Positions 6,952 to 14,124 of a stretch of DNA of 18,182 nt are shown here, piece after piece. Location: contig CAUDEL010000057.1 of NCBI GenBank assembly GCA_958448555.1, forward strand, positions 1-18,182, read 5' to 3'. This DNA is from Limiplasma sp958448555 (GTDB lineage Bacteria; Bacillota; Clostridia; Christensenellales; Aristaeellaceae). The translations under genes were made by a program, and so were the position numbers. How positions within the stretch are numbered: the first letter of the stretch is position 1; each line of letters starts with the position of its first letter. A model generated the notes under the pieces. That model was not told where the DNA came from. It was given only the letters and a program-made list of their open reading frames with translations, and made no database searches.

Positions 6952-7673
6952 TCTACCCGGCGATCGACCTGCGGGGCGGGCGCGTCGTGCGCCTGACGCA
7001 GGGGGATTATGACCGCATGACCGTCTACGCGGATGACCCCGCGGAGGTGGCGCGCGGCTTTGTCAGGGCGGGCGCCGCCTGCCTGCATGCCGTGGACCTG
7101 GACGGCGCGAAGGACGGCAGTCCGCAAAACCGCGCCGCGATCGCTTCGCTTTGCGCGCTGCCGCTGGAGGTCGAAGTCGGCGGCGGCATGCGCACCGAGG
7201 CCGATGTGGAGGCCACGCTCGCGCTGGGCGCGGACCGGGTCATCCTGGGGACCGCCGCCGTGGAGGACTTCTCGCTGGTCGAGCGCCTGGTCGGGCGCTG
7301 GGGCGCGCGCATCGCCGTGGGCGTGGACGCCCGCGACGGCAAGGTGGCCACGCGCGGCTGGCGCGAGGTGAGCGCGCTGGACGGCTTCGCCTTCTGCCGC
7401 CGACTCGCGGACGCGGGCGTGTCCACCGTCATCTATACCGACATCGGCCGCGACGGCGCGCTCTCGGGCACGAATCTGGCGGCCTATGAACGCCTTTCGC
7501 AAATCAGGGGCCTTCGGGTCATCGCCTCCGGCGGGGTGAGCTTTGAATCGGAGATCGCCGCGCTCCGCGACATGGGCCTCTACGGCTGCATCCTGGGCAA
7601 GGCGCTCTACACCGGCAGGCTCAATCTGGAGCGCGCGCTGGCCATCGCACGGGGGGAGGCGGAACCATGCTGA
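6945..7673 (+). CDS. hisA: ProFAR isomerase HisA
   Basis: HisA is the TIM-barrel isomerase that converts ProFAR to PRFAR by an Amadori rearrangement. The 242-residue protein has the general acid/base aspartates D8 (AIDLRGG) and D128 (GVDARDGK), and the phosphate-binding loops VGGGMR (78-83) and ASGGVS (194-199), plus TDIGRDGALSG (165-175). The start is ATG 6945, inside the end of hisH; an open extension further upstream in this frame lies within hisH and does not look coding. It overlaps hisF by 7 nt in another ATGCTGA. HisA and HisF are the classic pair of half-barrel duplicates. Confidence 0.96.
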   Translation: MLIYPAIDLRGGRVVRLTQGDYDRMTVYADDPAEVARGFVRAGAACLHAVDLDGAKDGSPQNRAAIASLCALPLEVEVGGGMRTEADVEATLALGADRVILGTAAVEDFSLVERLVGRWGARIAVGVDARDGKVATRGWREVSALDGFAFCRRLADAGVSTVIYTDIGRDGALSGTNLAAYERLSQIRGLRVIASGGVSFESEIAALRDMGLYGCILGKALYTGRLNLERALAIARGEAEPC

Positions 7674-8446
7674 CCAAACGCATCATCCCCTGCCTGGACG
7701 TGCGTAGCGGCCGGGTGGTCAAGGGCATCAACTTCGAGGGCCTGCGCGACGTGGACGACCCCGTGACGCTGGCGCGCTTCTACAACGATTCCGGCGCGGA
7801 CGAGCTGGTCTTCTACGACATCACCGCCAGCGCCGAGGGCCGGCCGCTGTTCGCGGACGCGCTGCGCGCCGTGGCGGCGGAGGTCTTCATCCCCCTCACC
7901 GTGGGCGGCAGCATCAATACCCTGGACGACTTTGACCGCGTGCTCAAATGCGGCGCGGACAAGGTCAGCGTCAACAGCGGCGCCATCCGCGACCCCTCGC
8001 TCATCGCCCGGGCGGCCAGGCGCTATGGCGACCAATGCGTGGTGCTGAGCATGGACCTAAAGCGCGTGGGCGGCCGCTTCCACGTCTTCGCCCGCGGCGG
8101 CCGGGATGACACTGGGCTGGACGCCATCGACTGGGTCCGCCGGGGCGTGGACAGCGGCGCGGGCGAGGTGGTCGTCAACTCCATCGACACCGACGGCGTG
8201 CGCCGCGGCTTTGACCTGGAGATGCTCCGGGCCGTGGGCGATGCGGTGTCCGTGCCCATCATCGCCTCCGGCGGCGCCGGCTGCCGCGAGGATTTTCTGG
8301 ACGTATTCCGGCTTGGCTGCGTGGACGCGGGGCTGGCCGCCTCCATCTTCCACTCGCGTGAGGTGGACATCCGCGCCCTCAAGCGCTGGCTCAACGAAAA
8401 CGGCGTCCCCATGCGCCTTGTGGAGGAAAGCAACGATGGATTATGA
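7667..8446 (+). CDS. hisF: Imidazole glycerol phosphate synthase, cyclase subunit
   Basis: HisF uses ammonia from HisH to split PRFAR into imidazole glycerol phosphate and AICAR, the latter feeding purine synthesis. The 259-residue TIM barrel begins MLTKRIIPCLDV with catalytic D11, has LTVGGSI (77-83), the second catalytic aspartate D130 in LSMDLKR, NSIDTDG (171-177) and ASGGAG. Length is typical. Its end overlaps the hisIE start by 11 nt, the longest overlap in the operon. Confidence 0.97.
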   Translation: MLTKRIIPCLDVRSGRVVKGINFEGLRDVDDPVTLARFYNDSGADELVFYDITASAEGRPLFADALRAVAAEVFIPLTVGGSINTLDDFDRVLKCGADKVSVNSGAIRDPSLIARAARRYGDQCVVLSMDLKRVGGRFHVFARGGRDDTGLDAIDWVRRGVDSGAGEVVVNSIDTDGVRRGFDLEMLRAVGDAVSVPIIASGGAGCREDFLDVFRLGCVDAGLAASIFHSREVDIRALKRWLNENGVPMRLVEESNDGL

Positions 8447-9092
8447 AGCGCTCGTCTCCAAACTCAAATTCGATGAAAAAGGCCTCATCCCCGTGATCGT
8501 GCAGGACTACGTGACCCACGAGGTGCTCACCCTCGCTTACATGAGCCGTGAAAGCCTCAAAATCACGCTGGAGGAGGGCCGCACCTGCTTTTACAGCCGC
8601 AGCCGCCAATGCCTGTGGCGCAAGGGCGAGACCAGCGGGAACATGCAGACGCTTGTTTCCCTCACCGCCGACTGCGACGGCGACGCGCTGGTAGCGCAGG
8701 TCAAAAAGGCCGGGCCCGCCTGCCACACCGGCAGCGAGAGCTGCTTTTTCAACGGGCTGTACGAAAATCAGGACATCCGCCCCTTCTCCCTCGCGGCTCT
8801 GATGGAGGTCATCGCCGGGCGAAAGACCTCCCCCAGGGAGGGCAGCTACACCACCTACCTCTTTGAGAAGGGCCGGGACAAGATCCTCAAGAAGGTCGGC
8901 GAGGAATGTACCGAGGTGCTCATCGGCGGCGCAAAGGGCGACAGGGCTGAAACCACCTATGAGCTGGGCGATCTGGTCTATCACGCCATGGTGCTGATGG
9001 TGGAGATGGGCATCTCCCTGGAGGACGTGGTGCGCGAGCTGGCACGCCGCCACGTGATTGACAAGAAGGTCAAGCAGGAGCGCATGCAATGA
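8436..9092 (+). CDS. hisIE: Bifunctional phosphoribosyl-AMP cyclohydrolase / phosphoribosyl-ATP pyrophosphatase
   Basis: This is a 218-residue fusion carrying steps 2 and 3. The N-terminal HisI domain (about 1-110) has the zinc/magnesium motif DCDGD (79-83) with C96 and C103, and opens the ring of phosphoribosyl-AMP. The C-terminal HisE domain (about 118-205) is an all-alpha MazG-like pyrophosphatase with KILKKVGEECTEV (149-161) and the acidic ETTYELGDLVYH (172-183), and hydrolyses phosphoribosyl-ATP. ATG 8436 is chosen because GGAGG lies just upstream and the protein then starts as family members do. The downstream junction with hisJ is ATGA. Confidence 0.95.
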   Translation: MDYEALVSKLKFDEKGLIPVIVQDYVTHEVLTLAYMSRESLKITLEEGRTCFYSRSRQCLWRKGETSGNMQTLVSLTADCDGDALVAQVKKAGPACHTGSESCFFNGLYENQDIRPFSLAALMEVIAGRKTSPREGSYTTYLFEKGRDKILKKVGEECTEVLIGGAKGDRAETTYELGDLVYHAMVLMVEMGISLEDVVRELARRHVIDKKVKQERMQ

Positions 9093-9925
9093 GCTTTGCA
9101 AGCAACGCCCACACCCACAGCCGCTGGTGCGACGGCGCGGACACCATTCTCGAGATGGTGGAGGCGGCCCGCGGCCTCGGCTTTGTGAGCCTGGGTTTTT
9201 CGGGGCACGCGCGGCAGGGCTTCGATCCGGATTATTCGATGGCCCCCGAGGCGCAGGCGAGCTATTTTTCGGAGCTTCGCGCCCTCGCGGGGCGCTGCGG
9301 CCTGCGCCTGTGGGCGGGGCTGGAGCTGGACGCGCTGGCCCACGAGGACTGCCGCCGCGAGGCGCTTGAGCGCGCGGATTACGTGATCGGCTCAGCGCAT
9401 TACCTGTGCGAAAGCTACGGCGGCGCGCCTGTGGCCGTGGACGGGGACCCCGCATTGCTCCGGCGCTACGTGGACGAGACCTATCATGGCGACGGGCTGG
9501 CCATGGCGCGCGCCTACTTTGCCATCGAGGAGGAGGCGCTCCTGCGCGACCGGCCGCAGATCATCGGACACTTTGACCTGCTGCGCAAGTACGCGGCGCG
9601 CCTTTCGCTCTTTGACGAGGCGGACCCCGCCTACCGCCGCCTCGCCCTCCGCGCCCTGGAGCGCGCCTTTCCCTGCGGCGGCGTTCTGGAGATCAACACC
9701 GGCGGCATGGCGCGCGGCTATCTGCCCACGCCCTATCCCACGCTGGAATTGCTCTGCGCCTGGCGCGAGATGGGCGGGCGCATCACCCTCACCTCCGACT
9801 GCCACGACCGGCGATACCTGGCCCACGCCTTTCCCCAGGCGGCGGCGCTGGCGCGGCAGGCTGGCTTCCAAACGGCCCTGCGGCTGGGAACCGGCGAGGC
9901 GCTGTGGGAGGAAACGGAGCTGTAA
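9089..9925 (+). CDS. hisJ: Histidinol-phosphatase, PHP family
   Basis: It removes phosphate from histidinol phosphate, the step before HisD. The 278-residue protein is a PHP-fold metal phosphatase of the kind called HisK or HisJ in Firmicutes. Trinuclear metal ligands are visible: H8 and H10 (NAHTHS), H40 (SGH), E79 (LELD), H104 (SAHYL), H161 (GHFD), D237 and H239 (SDCHD). It is unrelated to the HAD phosphatase domain of enteric HisB. Its place as last gene of a complete his operon makes this role much likelier than other PHP activities. It starts in ATGA with hisIE and is followed after 2 nt by a strong terminator. Confidence 0.93.
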   Translation: MSFASNAHTHSRWCDGADTILEMVEAARGLGFVSLGFSGHARQGFDPDYSMAPEAQASYFSELRALAGRCGLRLWAGLELDALAHEDCRREALERADYVIGSAHYLCESYGGAPVAVDGDPALLRRYVDETYHGDGLAMARAYFAIEEEALLRDRPQIIGHFDLLRKYAARLSLFDEADPAYRRLALRALERAFPCGGVLEINTGGMARGYLPTPYPTLELLCAWREMGGRITLTSDCHDRRYLAHAFPQAAALARQAGFQTALRLGTGEALWEETEL

Positions 9926-9927
9926 GC

Positions 9928-9965
9928 AAAGCGGCCCCGGGGCGTTTGCCCCGGGGCCGCTTTTT
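9928..9965. terminator. Bidirectional terminator between the his operon and the foldase gene
   Basis: A perfect 16-bp stem (9928-9943 with 9948-9963) closes a GTTT loop and ends in TTTTT on the plus strand, a textbook intrinsic terminator for the his operon. Read on the minus strand, the same hairpin follows the foldase stop (9974) and ends in TTTGCTT, so it probably stops that transcript too, perhaps less well. Confidence 0.95.
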
Positions 9966-9973
9966 CATTGTTT

Positions 9974-11338
9974 TCAGTTCATGCGGTCCTTGTAAATCTT
10001 GGCGTCCGCTTCCTCCACCCAGGCTTCGACGGCGGCGTTATACGCCTCGTCCTGCTTCTGGGTCAGGACTTCGCTTTCCAGCGCCTCGCGCACCGCGTCC
10101 AGGCCAACCTCGCCCTCGGCCGCGTCGCTCACATACTTGATGATGTGGATGCCGTACTCGCTGCGCACCGGCTCGCTCACGTCGCCCACGTTCTCAAGCG
10201 CCATGGCCGCGTCGCGGAACTCGGTGACCCAGTTGGTGCTGTCGGCGCTCACGGGATAGCCGTCTTCCTTGGCGGGAGAGGACTCCATGCCGGGGTCCTG
10301 GCCATACTCGGCGATCAGGGCGTCGAAGTCCTCGCCCTCATCGAGCTTGGAGAGCACCTCGTCCACCGTGGGCTGGATGGCGGCATAGGCCGCTTCCTTC
10401 GCTTCGTCCAACTGGGTTTCCAGCTCCGCGATCTCGGCGGTGCGTGCCGCCACGGTTTCGGTCAAAGTCGCGCGGTTCTGCGCGGTCGCTTCGTCATCGG
10501 CGGAGGCGTCCTCGCCCAGATCCGCCAGCGAGGTTTCGGCGGTGCTGAGCTCGGTCTGCTTATCGCTAATCTGGCTCTCCAGATCGCTGATGGCCTGGCT
10601 GTCCTCGTCGGTGAACTCAATCAGGATGTGCTTGACGTAGCGGTAGCCGGCGGGCACATAGTAGATGGTGGCGCCGTTTTGCACATCGGTGCCGTAGCTG
10701 GAGGGCGAGTTGCCGTAGGTGGTCATGGCCTCCTCCACGTGGGTGGTATAAGCCGTCTCAAGCTCCTCCTCGCTCACGGTGACGTCCTTGACCGCCTCGG
10801 CGCGCACCTTCTCAAGCACCGTGGCGTCCTTCTCGCTCTGGACAAGCTCCTCGCGGGTGGGGTAGCCCAGATTGTCCATCTCGGCACGGATCGCAGCGTC
10901 GAGCTCCTCGCCCGTGAGCTCCGTATCGGCAAAATAGGCGCTTTTGACGCTATCGACATACATGGTATACGTGCTGTCGGCCGTCTCCTCCACCTCGGCC
11001 TGTTCCTCGTCAGTGAGCACGTCCAGCCCGAGTTCGGCCGCCTTCTGCTCCAGCACGGCCTGCTGCACCATGGCCTCGATGGCGCTGTCCTGCGCCGCCG
11101 AGATGTTGCTCGCGTCGGAGCGGTCGTAGGTGATGCCGTACATATAATACAGGTATTCCTCGTAGTCCATGACGGCCTCGACCTGCTCGTTGACCTCGCC
11201 CTTGGTGAAGGTCTGACCGGCTACCTCGATGATGGTGGTCTGCTTGTCCACCTCCTCGTCCTTGACGATGAGGGAGCAGCTGCTCGCCGCCACAAGGGCG
11301 AGAATCAGCATCAAGACCAGAATGACACGCTTTCGCAT
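9974..11338 (-). CDS. PrsA/SurA-like foldase lipoprotein with a coiled-coil insertion in its parvulin domain
   Basis: This is a 454-residue exported peptidyl-prolyl isomerase/chaperone. It has a lipoprotein signal (basic MRKR, hydrophobic core, lipobox-like ASSC with C21 as the lipidated residue), so it should sit on the outer face of the membrane and help secreted proteins fold. Residues about 34-225 are a SurA-N-like helical chaperone region. The parvulin domain starts with RYVKHILIEF (233-242) and resumes at about 318 with TVDEVLSKLDEGEDFDALIAE, ending in SEYGIHIIKYV (393-403). Between these lies about 75 residues of Glu/Ala/Gln-rich heptad-like sequence (about 243-317), an unusual insertion. 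Start ATG 11338 has GGAGA 8 nt upstream; a longer in-frame start would precede the signal peptide and fall in the promoter. PrsA-like is the family-level call; orthology to PrsA itself is not certain. Confidence 0.88.
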   Translation of the reverse strand: MRKRVILVLMLILALVAASSCSLIVKDEEVDKQTTIIEVAGQTFTKGEVNEQVEAVMDYEEYLYYMYGITYDRSDASNISAAQDSAIEAMVQQAVLEQKAAELGLDVLTDEEQAEVEETADSTYTMYVDSVKSAYFADTELTGEELDAAIRAEMDNLGYPTREELVQSEKDATVLEKVRAEAVKDVTVSEEELETAYTTHVEEAMTTYGNSPSSYGTDVQNGATIYYVPAGYRYVKHILIEFTDEDSQAISDLESQISDKQTELSTAETSLADLGEDASADDEATAQNRATLTETVAARTAEIAELETQLDEAKEAAYAAIQPTVDEVLSKLDEGEDFDALIAEYGQDPGMESSPAKEDGYPVSADSTNWVTEFRDAAMALENVGDVSEPVRSEYGIHIIKYVSDAAEGEVGLDAVREALESEVLTQKQDEAYNAAVEAWVEEADAKIYKDRMN

Positions 11339-11381
11339 GGGACTTCTCTCCAATCCTATAAAGTAATAAAGCGCTTTTTGT

Positions 11382-11410
11382 ATTATACCCGATGACACCT
11401 TGGGCCGCAA
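11382..11410 (-). promoter_or_regulatory. Promoter of the foldase lipoprotein gene
   Basis: On the minus strand a perfect TATAAT (11387-11382) lies 17 bp from TTGCGG (11410-11405), a weak -35. Transcription would start near 11375, giving a leader of about 37 nt before ATG 11338. The gene may also be reached by read-through from the thioesterase gene, as no terminator in the right direction is seen between them. Confidence 0.55.
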
Positions 11411-11426
11411 GGCTTTTTTCGTATGT

Positions 11427-11840
11427 TCACGCCTTATTCACAGGCGCCTTACGAAAGCCCGTGACCATACACACCGCCACCAGCGCGCCCGCGCCGTCGG
11501 TGACCTCCACCCGGTAGAGGCAGGTGGAGCGCCCGGCGCTGACGCAAATTGCCTGGGCAAAGAGCCTTTCGCCCGTGCCGGGGCGCAGGTAGTGCATGTC
11601 CGCGCACTGGCTGACGGTAAGGGTGCCGCAGGCGTTGGCCGCCACGGCGAAGGTGGTGTCGCACAGGGTGTAGACCGCGCCGCCCTGCGCCACGCCGCCT
11701 GCGTTGAGGTGCAGGGGGGTAAGGGGCATGGAGCACCTGGCCCCGTCCTCCGAGACCTCGTCGATGGTGATGCCGCAGGCCTCCATGGCAAAGCGGTCGG
11801 CGGCGAAGAAGGCCCGGCTTTCCTCAAGCGTCCTCGTCAT
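11427..11840 (-). CDS. PaaI-like hotdog-fold thioesterase
   Basis: The 137-residue protein matches small single-domain acyl-CoA thioesterases of the PaaI/4HBT type. The key block is HLNAGGVAQGGAVYTLCD (44-61), where N46, the GG pair at 53-54 and D61 match the usual N-x-x-G...HGG...D active-site pattern; Q52 takes the place of the histidine of HGG. The rest (VSQCADMHYLRPGTGERL, then VEVTD and a final strand) follows the hotdog topology. Members hydrolyse assorted acyl- or aryl-CoA thioesters in the cytoplasm; the substrate here cannot be told. It is last in the exoA unit, starting in ATGA with the phosphodiesterase stop. Confidence 0.82.
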   Translation of the reverse strand: MTRTLEESRAFFAADRFAMEACGITIDEVSEDGARCSMPLTPLHLNAGGVAQGGAVYTLCDTTFAVAANACGTLTVSQCADMHYLRPGTGERLFAQAICVSAGRSTCLYRVEVTDGAGALVAVCMVTGFRKAPVNKA

Positions 11841-12397
11841 TGTCCCATCCTCCAGGAAAGCAGCTCCGTCCCCGTCTCCAGCGCGCGGATGGAGAACAGG
11901 CCGTCCTCATAGATCATGTAGCTCCTGGGCTGTCCCTCCTTGGGCAGCGCGGCGGAGCCGGGGTTGATATAGGTGTAATCCCCCTGCCCGACGACGCAGT
12001 GCACATGCGTGTGCCCGTGGATGAGCACGTCGCCCGGCCGGTGCGGGGGCGGGCAGTCGGTGTTGAACAGGTGGCCGTGCGTCACAAACGCGCACTGCCC
12101 GCCCTCCAGCGGCAGGAGCGCATAGTCGGCCATGATGGGAAACGCCAGCACCATCTGGTCCACCTCCGCGTCGCAGTTGCCGCGCACGCACAGGGGGGCG
12201 ATGGGGCTTTCGTTTAAAAGCTGGATGACCTCCTTGGGCTCATAGCGGTCCGGCAGGTCGTTGCGGGGGCCGTGATACAAAAGGTCGCCCAGCAGGAAAA
12301 AGCGGTCCGCCCGCTCGGCCTCCAGGCGCTCAAGCACCCGCTGCGCCGCCGAGGCGCTGCCGTGCAGGTCCGAGGCAAAGAGAATCTTCATGCTCAT
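11837..12397 (-). CDS. YfcE/MJ0936-type metallophosphodiesterase
   Basis: This 186-residue calcineurin-like phosphoesterase has all the family metal motifs: SDLH (D10, H12), GDL (D38), GNCD (N74), THGH (H107, H109) and GHTH (H129, H131). Length matches YfcE of E. coli (about 184), a cytoplasmic, manganese-dependent phosphodiesterase of unknown natural substrate. Two in-frame starts compete, at 12397 (MSMKIL) and 12391 (MKIL). I take 12397, which overlaps the exoA stop in ATGA and has AAAGGG 5 nt upstream, but 12391 is nearly as good. It overlaps the thioesterase gene by 4 nt, so the three genes exoA, this one and the thioesterase look co-translated. Confidence 0.88.
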   Translation of the reverse strand: MSMKILFASDLHGSASAAQRVLERLEAERADRFFLLGDLLYHGPRNDLPDRYEPKEVIQLLNESPIAPLCVRGNCDAEVDQMVLAFPIMADYALLPLEGGQCAFVTHGHLFNTDCPPPHRPGDVLIHGHTHVHCVVGQGDYTYINPGSAALPKEGQPRSYMIYEDGLFSIRALETGTELLSWRMGQ

Positions 12398-13155
12398 TCC
12401 ATCCCTTTCAGTTCCAGGATCACGGGGCAATGGTCGCTTCCCATCACCTTATCGTCGATATCCGCCAGCGCCACATTGGGCGCAATGCGCTCGCTCACCA
12501 GGAAATAGTCGATGCGCCACCCGATGTTCCTTTCGCGGCTTCGCTGCATGTAGCTCCACCAGCTGTAGCGGTCTCGCTCGTCGGGGTGCAGCAGGCGGAA
12601 GGTGTCCACAAAGCCGCGGTTCAGCAGCGCCGTCATCTTCTCGCGCTCCTGCGGGGTAAAGCCCGCGTTCTGGGTGTTGGTTTTCGGGTTTTTCAGGTCG
12701 ATTTCCTCATGGGCTACATTCATGTCGCCGCATACCACCACGGGCTTTTGCCTGTCCAGCGCGCACAGGTAGTCCGCGAAAGCGTCCTCCCAGGTCATGC
12801 GGTAATCAAGCCGCGTCAGGCCCCGCTGGCTGTTGGGCGTGTAGACCGTCACCAGGAAGAAGCGCTCGTATTCCAGCGCGATGACGCGGCCCTCATGGTC
12901 ATGCTCCTGCACGCCGATGCCCAGCCGCACGGACAGCGGCTCCCTGCGGGTAAAGACGGCGGTGCCGGAATAGCCCTTCTTTTCGGCGCTGTTCCAGAAC
13001 TGCGCGTAGCCCTCGGGCGAAAAGTCCGCCTGTCCGGGCTGCATCTTGGTTTCCTGCAGGCAAAACGCGTCCGCGCCGCTCCGGGCGAAATAGTCCGCGA
13101 AGCCCTTGGTCAGACAGGCCCTGAGGCCGTTGACGTTCCACGAGATCAGACGCAT
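12394..13155 (-). CDS. exoA: Exodeoxyribonuclease III / AP endonuclease
   Basis: This 253-residue enzyme of the EEP nuclease superfamily cuts DNA at abasic sites in base-excision repair and can have 3'-5' exonuclease activity. Motifs are intact: ISWNVNGLRA (N7), LQETKMQ (E35), YTPNSQ (Y105), GDMNVAHEEIDL (D144, N146), WRIDYFLVS, and the catalytic SDHCP (D241, H242). Start ATG 13155 has a perfect AAGGAGG 7 nt upstream (13163-13169). It heads a three-gene unit from its own promoter, which carries an inverted repeat around the -10 box. An in-frame extension upstream crosses the promoter and is not used. Confidence 0.96.
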   Translation of the reverse strand: MRLISWNVNGLRACLTKGFADYFARSGADAFCLQETKMQPGQADFSPEGYAQFWNSAEKKGYSGTAVFTRREPLSVRLGIGVQEHDHEGRVIALEYERFFLVTVYTPNSQRGLTRLDYRMTWEDAFADYLCALDRQKPVVVCGDMNVAHEEIDLKNPKTNTQNAGFTPQEREKMTALLNRGFVDTFRLLHPDERDRYSWWSYMQRSRERNIGWRIDYFLVSERIAPNVALADIDDKVMGSDHCPVILELKGME

Positions 13156-13162
13156 GGGCGAT

Positions 13163-13169
13163 CCTCCTT
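13163..13169 (-). promoter_or_regulatory. Ribosome-binding site of exoA
   Basis: It reads AAGGAGG on the minus strand, 7 nt before ATG 13155. It fixes the exoA start at the residue MRLISWNVNG, where the family begins. Confidence 0.85.
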
Positions 13170-13195
13170 GCGTAAAAGCGTGACGCGGCGGGGCC

Positions 13196-13229
13196 GCGCA
13201 TGCGGCTATTGTACCATAACCGCATGCGC
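13196..13229. repeat. Perfect inverted repeat flanking the exoA -10 box
   Basis: The 10-bp arms GCGCATGCGG (13196-13205) and CCGCATGCGC (13220-13229) are exact complements separated by 14 bp. Each arm also contains the self-complementary GCATGC. The gap holds the -10 hexamer, so a protein bound here would cover the core promoter. It could also form a hairpin in RNA reading through from the SDR gene. I do not recognise it as the site of a known regulator; it is not the Gram-positive LexA box. Confidence 0.75.
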
Positions 13230-13237
13230 CCACGCAA
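13208..13237 (-). promoter_or_regulatory. Promoter of the exoA unit
   Basis: On the minus strand TTGCGT (13237-13232) and TACAAT (13213-13208) are 18 bp apart, and TGG directly before the -10 makes it an extended -10. Transcription should start near 13201, leaving a leader of about 46 nt before ATG 13155. The -10 box lies within the 14-bp gap of the inner inverted repeat at 13196-13229. Confidence 0.65.
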
Positions 13238-13251
13238 CGCCTTGCGCCGCG

Positions 13252-14124
13252 TCAGCCCTTCGTTCCCCCGGTATAATAGGCGCGCAGCACGCGGCCGAAA
13301 AGCCGCGGGGGCAGGAAGGTATGCATCCATACCGCCAGATGCTGGTCCGGCTTGGCCACCCGCAGCCGAAAGCGCATATGCCGCCGCTCAACGTTTCGGA
13401 CCACCCTTTGTCCCAGGCGCTGCGGCGAAAGCCCGCCCGCCTCGTCGCGGCGGATGGCCGACACGGCCGCCTCGTAGGCGCCGTGATAGGGCGAGTCCGC
13501 GGTTTCCTCCCGGGCGTTCAGCCGCGTGTGCTGGCTTCCGCCGCGGTGATCCCCCGGCTCCACCAGGCATACCTCGACGCCCCAGGGGGCGGTTTCCATG
13601 GCCAGACATTCCGCGTATCCCTCCAGCGCGTGCTTGCCGGCCGTGTACGCGCTCTGAAACGGGATGCCCAAAAGCCCGTTGATGGAGGAAAACAGCACAA
13701 TGCGCCCGCCGCCCTGCGCCCGCATATGCGGCAAGGCCAGCCGCACCATGCGCGCCGCGCCGGTGAAGTTGGTGTCCAGCACGCGGGCGTACTCCTCCGG
13801 CGACGTGCGCTCGCACGAGCCCAGCACCAGCACCGCCGCGCCGCATACCAGCGCGTCCACGCGGGGGCTGATCTCCAGCGCCCGCCGGGCAAACGCCTCG
13901 CAGCTCGCCTCATCCGTCACGTCCAGCCCGAGCCGGACGAAGGCCTGTGTTTCATCTCTTTCCGGCGCGTCCGCAAAGGACCTCGCCCCGGCGACAACCA
14001 GCCAGCCCCGCCCGGCGAACGCCTCCGCCGTGGCCAGGCCCAGCCCGCTGGAAGCGCCCGTCACCCAAACCGTCCTGACGCCGTCCGCCCTTCCCTGTCT
14101 CTGTGGATGCTGCGGCTCAGTCAT
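13252..14124 (-). CDS. Short-chain dehydrogenase/reductase (SDR) family oxidoreductase
   Basis: The 290-residue protein is a classical SDR: cofactor loop TGASSGLG (22-29), LDVTD (67-71), N119 in DTNF, catalytic serine at S146/S147 (LFSSINGLLG), and Y160-x-x-x-K164. The usual NNAG stabilising motif is replaced by CGAA (94-97), and the common PG...T stretch reads VEPGDHRGG. The C-terminal 50 residues are basic (RRHMRFRLRVAK) and end in a hydrophobic helix, as in SDRs that act on lipid-like substrates, but the substrate is unknown. ATG 14124 is chosen, with AAGGAG 10 nt upstream; it overlaps the rsmI stop by 8 nt. Nothing in its neighbours explains its role. Confidence 0.85.
   Translation of the reverse strand: MTEPQHPQRQGRADGVRTVWVTGASSGLGLATAEAFAGRGWLVVAGARSFADAPERDETQAFVRLGLDVTDEASCEAFARRALEISPRVDALVCGAAVLVLGSCERTSPEEYARVLDTNFTGAARMVRLALPHMRAQGGGRIVLFSSINGLLGIPFQSAYTAGKHALEGYAECLAMETAPWGVEVCLVEPGDHRGGSQHTRLNAREETADSPYHGAYEAAVSAIRRDEAGGLSPQRLGQRVVRNVERRHMRFRLRVAKPDQHLAVWMHTFLPPRLFGRVLRAYYTGGTKG

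Larger units (their letters stand above)
13181..13254. repeat. Outer inverted repeat enclosing the exoA promoter
   Basis: TGACGCGGCG (13181-13190) is exactly mirrored by CGCCGCGTCA (13245-13254), which includes the TGA stop of the SDR gene. With the inner repeat it makes a nested dyad over 74 bp. In RNA read through from the SDR gene the whole could fold into one long stem followed by CGCTTTTAC, so it may act as that gene's weak terminator. Confidence 0.6.

Noticed and set aside
9968..11395. Long open frame on the plus strand (475 codons) opposite the foldase lipoprotein gene
   Set aside because: It is a shadow of the minus-strand gene, which has a signal peptide, parvulin motifs, a ribosome-binding site and a promoter. 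The plus frame has no such support and is made of repeated GC-driven residues.
11398..11419. Hairpin CCTTG/CAAGG followed by TTTTTT on the plus strand
   Set aside because: It has the form of a terminator but points along the plus strand, where no gene ends, and its stem is only 5 bp and overlaps the -35 of the foldase promoter. Probably chance.
13271..13277. TATAAT on the plus strand within the end of the SDR gene
   Set aside because: No matching -35 and no plus-strand gene downstream; it lies in codons of the SDR C-terminus.
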